Assembly: GCF_947498515.1 (NCBI RefSeq)
Contig: NZ_CANMKO010000013.1
Span: forward strand, 78,292 to 142,291
Source of the DNA: an uncultured Pelagimonas sp.
GTDB taxonomy: Bacteria; Pseudomonadota; Alphaproteobacteria; Rhodobacterales; Rhodobacteraceae
Reading direction: 5' to 3'
DNA: 64,000 nt
A model generated the notes under the pieces. It was not told where the DNA came from. It made no database searches and saw only the letters and a program-made list of their open reading frames with translations. Shown here one piece after another: positions 46,371 through 53,541 of the stretch (position 1 is the stretch's first letter; the number at the start of each line of letters is the position of its first letter). The position numbers were made by a program, and so were the translations under genes.

Positions 46371-46444
46371 TCCAGCGCATGGTTGCCCGACATTGAGAAT
46401 GCCACGGTGCCATGGGGTTTTGCCCCTAGCCAAGGATGATCTTC

Positions 46445-47173
46445 ATGCCCAGCAACCCAACACCACTGGAACATGGCCACTCACAGGCCGAGATTGACGC
46501 CCGTTTGGCGCAACCACCGGGCCGGGGCGATTTGCGCGACATTGTGTACGGGGCGATTGACGGATCGATCACCACCTTTGCCATCGTGGCCGGGGTGGCT
46601 GGGGCTGGCTTGTCGCCCTATATTGTCGTGGCTCTTGGAGTGGCGAATGTGCTGGCCGATGGGTTTTCCATGGCGGCGGGCAACTATTCCGCCACCAAGG
46701 CCGAACTTGATGACATCAAACGCCTACGGGCCGTTGAAGAACGCCATATCCGGGTTGACCCAGAGGGTGAGCGTCGTGAATTGCGCAGCATTCTGGCGCA
46801 AAAGGGCCTTTCGGGGCAAACTTTGGACGAAGCGGTCGATCAGCTCGCCGCAAGTCGCGAGACATGGATCGCAACCATGCTTGAAGGGGAATATGGATTG
46901 GCCTCGGTTGACCCGCACCCGATGCGCGCCGCTCTGGTGACCTTTGGTGCCTTCTTGATCGCCGGGTTGATCCCGCTCTTGCCGTTCCTGCTTGGGCTGG
47001 CCTCGGCCTTTCCGGCTTCGGTTGTCCTCACCCTGATCGGCTTCTTCGGCATCGGGACGCTCAAAAGCCGCTGGTCGCTAAGCCCATGGTGGCGATCTGG
47101 GTTGGAAACTCTGGCCATAGGCTCGGTTGCCGCCGGGATTGCCTTTGGCGTTGGGTCGCTTTTTCACATCTAA
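46445..47173 (+). CDS. VIT1/CCC1 family transporter
   Basis: A 242-residue membrane protein. DIVYGAIDGSITTFAIVAGVAGAGL (about 32-56) and ANVLADGFSMAAGNYSATK (about 67-85) are the first membrane units of the VIT1/CCC1 family; the cytoplasmic helical insert with ERHIRVDPEGERRELRSIL and a C-terminal set of three helices follow. Members move Fe2+ or Mn2+ out of the cytosol. The ATG at 46445 follows AAGGA at 46432-46436; an ATG at 46436 overlaps that site. No metal regulator is adjacent. Confidence 0.9.
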   Translation: MPSNPTPLEHGHSQAEIDARLAQPPGRGDLRDIVYGAIDGSITTFAIVAGVAGAGLSPYIVVALGVANVLADGFSMAAGNYSATKAELDDIKRLRAVEERHIRVDPEGERRELRSILAQKGLSGQTLDEAVDQLAASRETWIATMLEGEYGLASVDPHPMRAALVTFGAFLIAGLIPLLPFLLGLASAFPASVVLTLIGFFGIGTLKSRWSLSPWWRSGLETLAIGSVAAGIAFGVGSLFHI

Positions 47174-47285
47174 CGCCCCTTTATCCATGGGTCAGGAATA
47201 CGTGACTGTGCCAGTTACCTTTGCTGACTTAGGGTCAGTTTAAAGATCAGAAGCGATTCACATTTCATTTTATCGGAGGTCAGAA

Positions 47286-47582
47286 ATGGCCGATTTTTTC
47301 ACGGTGTCCGACGCGGACACCCTCTATAGACTTGTCGGCGTGTTGGGGTTTGCAGCCTATGTCTGCGTCTACACCTGCCTGACTCTGCGTATTCTCAGCA
47401 GTGAAAGCATCCGCTATTTTGCCTTTAACACCTGCGCTGCCACTTTGGTTTTGATCAGCCTGAGCCATGAATTCAATCTGGCCTCGGCGTTGATTCAAGT
47501 GTTCTGGATTGTCCTTGGTATCATTGGCATCACTTTGCGCGTCATGCTGCGTTGGCAGGACACCCTATTGTGCCGGCGGTAA
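47286..47582 (+). CDS. CBU_0592-type small membrane protein
   Basis: A 98-residue protein with three hydrophobic segments (about 16-34, 42-62, 64-85) and a basic C-terminus. The pattern LVGVLGFAAYVCVYTCLTL, then FNTCAATLVLISLSHEFNLASALIQ, matches the small CBU_0592 family found across proteobacteria, for which no function is known. GGAGGTCAGAA precedes the ATG. Its last 18 bases overlap the convergent monooxygenase gene. Confidence 0.82.
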   Translation: MADFFTVSDADTLYRLVGVLGFAAYVCVYTCLTLRILSSESIRYFAFNTCAATLVLISLSHEFNLASALIQVFWIVLGIIGITLRVMLRWQDTLLCRR

Positions 47583-48740
47583 CAGGTCACCACAAACCAG
47601 CCGGGTTAACATCCGCCGCATGCGCGGATGCATCGCCATCGGTGCCAAGACCCGATCACGTAGTACCGGCAAGATCCGGCTATTGGATTGATACATCGGC
47701 GTAAATGCCTTGCTCATCGCCTGATAGGCCTGAACATGCCAACGCCGCGCTTGGGCATAGGATCGGGCCGCCTTGGCCATATCGCCATTGGCACTGCCTA
47801 CCGCTTGCGCCAAAGACCACGCATCCAAAAGGGCCATATTCGCCCCCTGCCCCAATTGCGGGCTGGCACGATGAGCAGCATCACCAATGAACACGACATC
47901 ACGGGTATAGGGGCGCAAGAGGGTGCCATGGGCATAACGCGCCATGGTCATCTGATCCACATGCTCGATCTGGCTGGTGAACGGCGTGAAATCAGGCCAA
48001 AGCACTGCGGCCTCTTTCTTCCATTGCGCCAAACCTCGGGCCCGCCAGACATTATAGTCGCGCGCCGGTAGCGACCAAAAGATCGCTGCCTTTTGCGTGT
48101 TTTTTTGGTGATCCATCTGCCCAATCGGCAAGACGCCGACCATGTGGCGCGCCTGTTTATAACGCTGGCGCAGCTCATCCATCGGCAAATCCGTATCTTC
48201 GGGCCAATCAACCGTAGCCCAGAGCGCCCCATATCCCAGCCCGCGCGCTTTGATTGGCGACAAAACCGATCCGGCCCCAGAGGCATCAACGATTAGGTCA
48301 AACGGGCCGTGCCGATCTTGGGCTGTTTCGACATACCCACTTGCAGCTGTCGTCACCTCTTGCCCTGCAATCAGGTTTGCCCCTGCACGCCTTGCCGCGT
48401 CCAAGAGACAAGAAAACAAAGCCGCGCGATGAATGGCGAGACCAAACAAAGGCAAAGCAGGCGCATCATAGGTGACGTCCAAAACAACCCGATCCTGCGC
48501 CGCCTCGGTTCCCAACATACGGAAAAGTTTTTGTCCAAGCTCTTCGACCGCGTGCCCGATGCCAAGTTTGTGCAACACCCGCTGGCCAACCGGTTGTATC
48601 ACCAGCCCCGAGCCAACCGGCGCAGGGGCATCGAACCGGTCAAAGACACGGACATCGTGGCCACGCGTGGCCAAAGCCGCAGCAAGGGCAAGCCCGCCGA
48701 TCCCGGCACCAACGATTGCTATATTCAATTGGCCGCTCAT
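47565..48740 (-). CDS. FAD-dependent monooxygenase (aromatic hydroxylase type)
   Basis: A 391-residue flavoprotein. The dinucleotide motif IAIVGAGIGGLALAAAL is at residues 7-23, and GDAAHRASPQLGQGANMALLDA near 285-306 is the second FAD motif. These place it in the group A p-hydroxybenzoate or salicylate hydroxylase-like family, which uses NAD(P)H and O2 to hydroxylate aromatic rings. The ATG at 48740 gives MSGQLNIAIVGAGIGG. No aromatic-degradation genes adjoin, so the substrate is open. Confidence 0.9.
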   Translation of the reverse strand: MSGQLNIAIVGAGIGGLALAAALATRGHDVRVFDRFDAPAPVGSGLVIQPVGQRVLHKLGIGHAVEELGQKLFRMLGTEAAQDRVVLDVTYDAPALPLFGLAIHRAALFSCLLDAARRAGANLIAGQEVTTAASGYVETAQDRHGPFDLIVDASGAGSVLSPIKARGLGYGALWATVDWPEDTDLPMDELRQRYKQARHMVGVLPIGQMDHQKNTQKAAIFWSLPARDYNVWRARGLAQWKKEAAVLWPDFTPFTSQIEHVDQMTMARYAHGTLLRPYTRDVVFIGDAAHRASPQLGQGANMALLDAWSLAQAVGSANGDMAKAARSYAQARRWHVQAYQAMSKAFTPMYQSNSRILPVLRDRVLAPMAMHPRMRRMLTRLVCGDLLPPAQ

Positions 48741-48921
48741 GGCCCTCAAACCCGCCCAGACACATACATTTACGTAGCGGCAGAAAACGCCGCGACATCG
48801 CAATACGCAAGGGACGCGGCGCCGCAGGGCGCAGATGTCGCGGCGATTGTGGTGCTTGACGCTATGCCGTGCATGGCATGATATGCACTTAAACGCGCGC
48901 TTGCTGAATTGGAGAGCAGAA

Positions 48922-49224
48922 ATGAAATGGCAAGAGCTAACAACCCTGACGAAATCCGCCCTGTTGGTTGCGGCTTTGGGGTTTGTTTTGCGGTTCACAT
49001 CAACTGGCACCGCCGAGGTCGATGGGCAAATAAGCTGTACCCATGTCGATTTTGCCGCGTTGTGTTTGGGTGGTATCGCCATGGCACTTGGCGGCGTGGG
49101 CACGTTCAAGGCGCGCGATCTAGAGGTTGGTGCAAAGACCAACATCTGGCTCTGTCTTATGGTTGTTGCCATTGGCCTGTTACATTTGATGCGGGGGCTC
49201 GGCCTTGTCGGCGGCCCCTGTTAA
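48922..49224 (+). CDS. Small membrane protein of unknown function
   Basis: A 100-residue protein. It has three hydrophobic stretches (about 12-26, 45-58, 74-92) and two Cys in the first loop and third helix (QISCTHVDF, AALCLGG). GGAGAGCAGAA precedes the ATG at 48922. It is divergent from the monooxygenase gene and overlaps the start of the SDR-DoxX gene by 20 bases. I do not recognise the family. Confidence 0.7.
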   Translation: MKWQELTTLTKSALLVAALGFVLRFTSTGTAEVDGQISCTHVDFAALCLGGIAMALGGVGTFKARDLEVGAKTNIWLCLMVVAIGLLHLMRGLGLVGGPC

Positions 49225-50527
49225 AGTTCCCCCTCAAACCGTTTTGGTTCTCGGCGCTTACGGGCTGATCGGGGCCGAAGTTTGCGCTGCACTGTTCCGT
49301 GCTGGTCACTTGGTGCGTGCCGCCGGGCGCGACCCGGATGCCGCCGCAAAACGCTTGCCCGACTTGCCATTTGTCGCATTGGACATGGCGCAGCTGACCG
49401 ATTCCGGCGATTGGGCCGCGCCTTTGGACGGTGTTGATGTTGTGGTCAATTGCGCCGGGGCGTTGCAGGACGGCGCACGTGACAGCCTCGAACCCCTGCA
49501 CCACCACGCGCTTGCGGCTTTGGCGCAGGCGGCGAAAACGCGTGACACTCTGGTCATCCAGATCTCCGCCATTGGGGCCGATCTGGACTCCCCGCTCGTT
49601 TTTCTCGCATCCAAGGCCCGCGGTGATGCCGCGCTTTTGGCATCTGGTGCACGCGCCGTGGTATTTCGCCCCGGATTGGTTCTGGCCCAAGGGGCCTATG
49701 GTGGCACGGCTTTGGTACGGTTGTTGGCAGCGGTCCCCTATCTCCAACCCCTCGCGCTCCCAAACGCTCAAATGCAATGCGTCAGCGCAACCGATGTAGC
49801 CGATGCCGTGGTAAAGGCTGTCGCCGGATACGTGCCAACCGGCCAAATCTTTGATCTGGTTGAAACGTCCCCGCAATCCCTGCGCGATATCATCGCCGGA
49901 CACCGCGCGGCCCTAGGGTTCAATCCGGCTCGGCGTGAGTGGGTCGCCCCCGATTGGATGCTTGGCGTAACCGGATGGGTGGCGGATAAGCTTGGCCATT
50001 TGGGTTGGCGCAGCCCGTTGCGCAGCACGGCAACCAAGGTATTGCGCTATGATCTTACCGGCGATCCAACCCCGTGGAACTCCCATGATCGCCCCTTGCC
50101 GGAAATGCCCGCCATACTGAAAAACCTAAACCTTGGCCCTGAGCATCGCCTACAAGCGCGCATGGCGCTTCTCATGCCGATTTGCGTCGCTGTTCTGGCG
50201 TTGTTCTGGGCGTTTTCCGGCCTCATGGGGCTCATAAGCCTTGACCGCGCGGCAGCGCAACTAACTGCGCAGGGTTGGGGTGATGGCATGGCCCGCGCCT
50301 CGGTTGTGTTTTGGTCTTTGATCGATATGGCCCTGGCGGTTGCACTGCTTTGGCGGCCTTGGGCGCAACGGGCTTGCCTAGGCATGATCGCGGTCTGTTT
50401 GATCTATTTGGGCCTTGGCACTTTGGTCACTCCGGCAATGTGGCTTGATCCACTTGGCCCCTTACCCAAAATCGCCCCGGCGCTGGTCTTGTCCCTCGTC
50501 ACTTGGGCGCTTTTGGAGGAACGCTGA
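49205..50527 (+). CDS. SDR-DoxX-like fusion oxidoreductase
   Basis: A 440-residue two-part protein. The N-terminal 270 residues are an extended/atypical SDR Rossmann domain with VLVLGAYGLIGAEVCAALFRAGH and VVNCAGALQDGARD. The C-terminal 130 residues carry four hydrophobic segments typical of DoxX-like membrane units (LMGLISLDRAAAQL, VFWSLIDMALAVALLWRP). This is a recognised domain arrangement in proteobacteria. The start is uncertain: I use the TTG at 49205 behind GGGGGCTCGG, overlapping the previous gene; a downstream TTG is possible. Its stop overlaps the DUF2269 start by one base. Confidence 0.85.
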   Translation: MSAAPVKVPPQTVLVLGAYGLIGAEVCAALFRAGHLVRAAGRDPDAAAKRLPDLPFVALDMAQLTDSGDWAAPLDGVDVVVNCAGALQDGARDSLEPLHHHALAALAQAAKTRDTLVIQISAIGADLDSPLVFLASKARGDAALLASGARAVVFRPGLVLAQGAYGGTALVRLLAAVPYLQPLALPNAQMQCVSATDVADAVVKAVAGYVPTGQIFDLVETSPQSLRDIIAGHRAALGFNPARREWVAPDWMLGVTGWVADKLGHLGWRSPLRSTATKVLRYDLTGDPTPWNSHDRPLPEMPAILKNLNLGPEHRLQARMALLMPICVAVLALFWAFSGLMGLISLDRAAAQLTAQGWGDGMARASVVFWSLIDMALAVALLWRPWAQRACLGMIAVCLIYLGLGTLVTPAMWLDPLGPLPKIAPALVLSLVTWALLEER

Positions 50528-51000
50528 TGCTTTATGAGCTGGCGCTGCGCTGGATGCATATTGTCGGCGTGGCCGTTTTATTTGGCACCGGTGCCGGGAT
50601 CGCGTTTTTCATGTTGATGGCGCATATGACCCGCGACGCCAAACTCATCGCCCATGTCGCCGGAACCGTGGTTTTAGCCGATACGCTTTTCACCGCCACC
50701 GCCGTTGTGGTCCAACCGATCACCGGCTGGCTGCTTGCCCGCGCGGTCGGTTGGGACTTGAGCGAAGGCTGGATTCTCCTCTCGCTCGGGCTATATGGTC
50801 TTACGGGTATACTTTGGTTGCCAGTGGTTTGGATTCAACTCCAGCTTCGCAAAATTGCGCAAGAATGCAGCGCACAAAACACCGCCCTTCCGCCTCGTTA
50901 TTTCAAACTATTCCGTATCTGGTTTGCCTGCGGGTTTCCGGCGTTTTTCGCTGTTGGTGGCATCTTGTGGCTGATGCTTGCCCGTCCAGATATTTGGTAG
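50527..51000 (+). CDS. DUF2269 family membrane protein
   Basis: A 157-residue protein with four hydrophobic segments and the family pattern LRWMHIVGVAVLFGTGAGIAFFM (about 7-29), VVLADTLFTATAVVVQPITGWLL and a C-terminal FRIWFACGFPAFFAVGGILWLM. It shares the stop-start junction TGATG with the SDR-DoxX gene, so it is coupled to it. A partner role in the same membrane redox unit is inferred. It converges with the globin gene. Confidence 0.88.
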   Translation: MLYELALRWMHIVGVAVLFGTGAGIAFFMLMAHMTRDAKLIAHVAGTVVLADTLFTATAVVVQPITGWLLARAVGWDLSEGWILLSLGLYGLTGILWLPVVWIQLQLRKIAQECSAQNTALPPRYFKLFRIWFACGFPAFFAVGGILWLMLARPDIW

Positions 51001-51001
51001 G

Positions 51002-51409
51002 CTAGCTCAGGATCGGCACGCCGCCGGGTCCGGTTTGTTTCTCGACAACACCGGCCCGCAAGGATCGCCCGATACGATGCGCCAAAGCCGACCAAGCCTC
51101 GGCCTGATCAGGGCGTAACTCGCGCCGCAAAACGCTATCAAACAGGCCCAGCCACGCATCAAACATGCCGGGGCGCACATTGCCTGCATCGCGATGCACC
51201 AAAAGTGGATTACCGTCATAGCTACGCTCATGAAGGATGGCATTGGCCCAAAATCCAGCGATTTTCGCCTCATGACTTGGCCAATCCGTCACGTGAACCG
51301 CAAAAACCGGCCCCAATCCGGGATGTACCCGCACCGCGTCATAAAAGCCTGCAACGACTCGTTCGATTTCGGAGCGGGTGATGTCAAATCGCGGAGGTAT
51401 GGTTGCCAT
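51002..51409 (-). CDS. Group III truncated haemoglobin
   Basis: A 135-residue globin. ITRSEIERVVAGFYDAVRVHPGLGPVF (about 10-36) is helix A/B; FWANAILHERSYDGNPLLVHRDAG (about 52-75) includes the proximal-His region; and MFDAWLGLFDSVLRREL fits the group III pattern with WL.LF. It could bind O2 or NO or handle peroxides in the cytoplasm. It is divergent from the KAP-type NTPase gene and converges tightly with DUF2269. Confidence 0.87.
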   Translation of the reverse strand: MATIPPRFDITRSEIERVVAGFYDAVRVHPGLGPVFAVHVTDWPSHEAKIAGFWANAILHERSYDGNPLLVHRDAGNVRPGMFDAWLGLFDSVLRRELRPDQAEAWSALAHRIGRSLRAGVVEKQTGPGGVPILS

Positions 51410-51531
51410 GATGAAACTCCTTTGAACGCTAGATAGGCACGATGACCTTATTCGAAAACAGGCAGATTGGCGCAGGGTTGAGGTTCTTTGCAGCTATTGA
51501 GAGAGTGCCCGCAATGGAACGAGGGTGAGTC

Positions 51532-52794
51532 ATGAGTAACGAGACTGACAAAGCCGTGGTTGAGGCTTATTTGAAGCAAAAGGATCCCGGTTACGCTCTG
51601 TTGATTGACGCCCCATGGGGGGCGGGAAAAACCCATTTTATCAAAAGTGTCATCAAGAGCAGTGCTTCGGACGCCATCTATGCGACACTCTACGACGTTC
51701 ACTCCTCGGATGCATTCGATTGGGCCTTGGTTCGGGCATCAAATACTCTGGGCAGCGGCAGATTTGGCAAAGCCTTCGACATGCTGACTGGCGCCGTTGG
51801 CAATACCAAAGCCGGTGATGTGAACGTTAATCTGGGCAACCTGGGCAAAGCCGCATTTACAGAATACGCCTTACGAAAATTGTCCAACACCTTGATTTTC
51901 GACGATATTGAACGTTGCGGATTGTCTCACAAACAGTTGTCAGGCCTGATCAATCGGTTTGTGGAGCATCAAGGCAAGCGGGTGCTCCTTCTCGCCAATT
52001 CTGAAAAGCATTCAGACAGGGATAGTTTCGATACAAGACGAGAAAAGCTGATCGGGCAAACTGTGACGTTGAAAGCAGATTTGGACGCGGCTCTGGTTGG
52101 GGTTTGGGCCAAGATAACAAATGATCAGGGCAAGGCTGAGCTGCAAGCCCGCCAGCATCTGATCAAGGAAACCTTTGAGGAAGCAGGCCACCAAAACCTC
52201 CGCCTTATCCTGCGCGCAGTGCACGATTGTGCAGTGATGTTGGGTGCTTTGACGAAGGAGATGTTGGAGTTTGAGGAGTCCGTTGACCGCCTCATCCGCA
52301 CGCATCTTGCGCTGCACATGGCCTATCATGGTGGAGAGATTGGGAAGGATGAGCTAAGTGATCCCCCTGTAAAGTGGTCCGGAGTTTTCCGAGACAAAGA
52401 CGAAAAAGACTCGGTAAAACCTTCGCAGCACGAGCTCCGTTTTGGAGTCGTTCGGAGCAATCACTTAAAGGCCGATATCGAAACTTCCAGCGGCAGCGTG
52501 TTTCCTTTGGAATTGCGACACGCATTGTTGGTTGATGGTTACGCACCCAAAGAGCAAATTCGTGAAACGCTGGCGAAAACCAACCGTTTCAAAGAGCGCA
52601 AAAAACGTCCTGACAGTTTCCGTATGATGAATTGGTACGACGAACCCGTCAAAGAGCTAACAGAGCTCATTGCTCGGGTTGATAGCGACATCAACCGACA
52701 TAGCATAATCGAACCTGACGAAATACTCTGCGTCTTTTTTTGCAAAAAGACAGATGATCGAACGCAGTTTGTCCGATCAAAGCGGCTTTGTTGA
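51532..52794 (+). CDS. KAP-type P-loop NTPase, N-terminal part (frameshifted gene)
   Basis: A 420-residue fragment with Walker A APWGAGKTHF (residues 27-36), Walker B TLIFDDIERC (120-129) and the sensor-like KRVLLLANSEKHSD (about 149-162) followed by REKLIGQTV. These match the KAP P-loop NTPase family, known for membrane- or defence-linked ATPases. No membrane segment is visible. At the T7 run 52735-52741 the frame is lost: removing one T would continue into the next frame and give a single protein of about 611 residues. It could be a true mutation, a sequencing error or slippage. No partner gene adjoins. Confidence 0.72.
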   Translation: MSNETDKAVVEAYLKQKDPGYALLIDAPWGAGKTHFIKSVIKSSASDAIYATLYDVHSSDAFDWALVRASNTLGSGRFGKAFDMLTGAVGNTKAGDVNVNLGNLGKAAFTEYALRKLSNTLIFDDIERCGLSHKQLSGLINRFVEHQGKRVLLLANSEKHSDRDSFDTRREKLIGQTVTLKADLDAALVGVWAKITNDQGKAELQARQHLIKETFEEAGHQNLRLILRAVHDCAVMLGALTKEMLEFEESVDRLIRTHLALHMAYHGGEIGKDELSDPPVKWSGVFRDKDEKDSVKPSQHELRFGVVRSNHLKADIETSSGSVFPLELRHALLVDGYAPKEQIRETLAKTNRFKERKKRPDSFRMMNWYDEPVKELTELIARVDSDINRHSIIEPDEILCVFFCKKTDDRTQFVRSKRLC

Positions 52795-53368
52795 CAATGT
52801 TGCAGACTACATTGAAAAGCTGTCAGAACTCAAAACGTTACCACCTAAACGGCCATCACGAACCCAAGATGGGTTCAGCTATGGGTTTGAAGAAGACAAG
52901 CCAAATGGCAAGATACACTTCGGTTACTTTTCAGCCCGGGCGACGGAAGACGATACAGGCCTACAAGGCTTGGTGGACACATTGCGACAAGCAATGGATC
53001 AGGCCTTTGAACGCTCCAAACCTGATCTGAATAAACAGGTCGCGGACGCCATTCGGGATGGGAACTTAAGGCACTTCCTTCCTGATACGTCAGTGGATAG
53101 TATCAGCATTGCCAGATCGCCAATTTTGCATGAGTTGGACCCTGCCGATTTTGCCACCGCATTTCTGTACCTCTTTGAAAGAAACAAGGACGCAGTGAAC
53201 CAATTGGGCGCCCTACTTGAATCGCGAGCACGTTCGACGAGGTTCAGCGAAGAACACGACTGGTTCCGCGAAATGGCAGAGGCCTCAATCACCCAAGCCG
53301 CAGCCAAACACCCGCTTCTTGCCGCGCAGGTGAGGCTTTTTATCGCGCGCCACATGACGCCGTATTGA
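52754..53368 (+). CDS. KAP-type P-loop NTPase, C-terminal part (frameshifted gene)
   Basis: A 204-residue frame that continues the NTPase after the T7 run; the frame is already open from 52709. It is helical and acidic, with SDQSGFVDNVADYIEKLSEL and LHELDPADFATAFLYLFE, and shows no independent ribosome-binding site before its first ATG. That absence and the overlap with the upstream frame favour one broken or slippage-dependent gene over two separate genes. The reconstructed junction would read CVFFAKRQMIERSL. It is followed by 173 bases and then ileS. Confidence 0.6.
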   Translation: MIERSLSDQSGFVDNVADYIEKLSELKTLPPKRPSRTQDGFSYGFEEDKPNGKIHFGYFSARATEDDTGLQGLVDTLRQAMDQAFERSKPDLNKQVADAIRDGNLRHFLPDTSVDSISIARSPILHELDPADFATAFLYLFERNKDAVNQLGALLESRARSTRFSEEHDWFREMAEASITQAAAKHPLLAAQVRLFIARHMTPY

Positions 53369-53541
53369 GCCACTGGACCCCAGCGCAACACGGGCCTATA
53401 AGCCACCCATGATGTACACCGTCGCGATCATCATTCGAATTATATACCCGGCGCTCTGAACGCGAGCTGCCGGGACAAGGCGTATGGAATACCGCGCCGC
53501 CTCTCCTTATTTCCTGATAGATCAGTCCAAGGACGCCCCTC

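Noticed and set aside
53369..53541. T-box or other leader riboswitch upstream of ileS
   Set aside because: I looked for a T-box sequence and long antiterminator stem and found neither. The 173-base gap has no clear structure.
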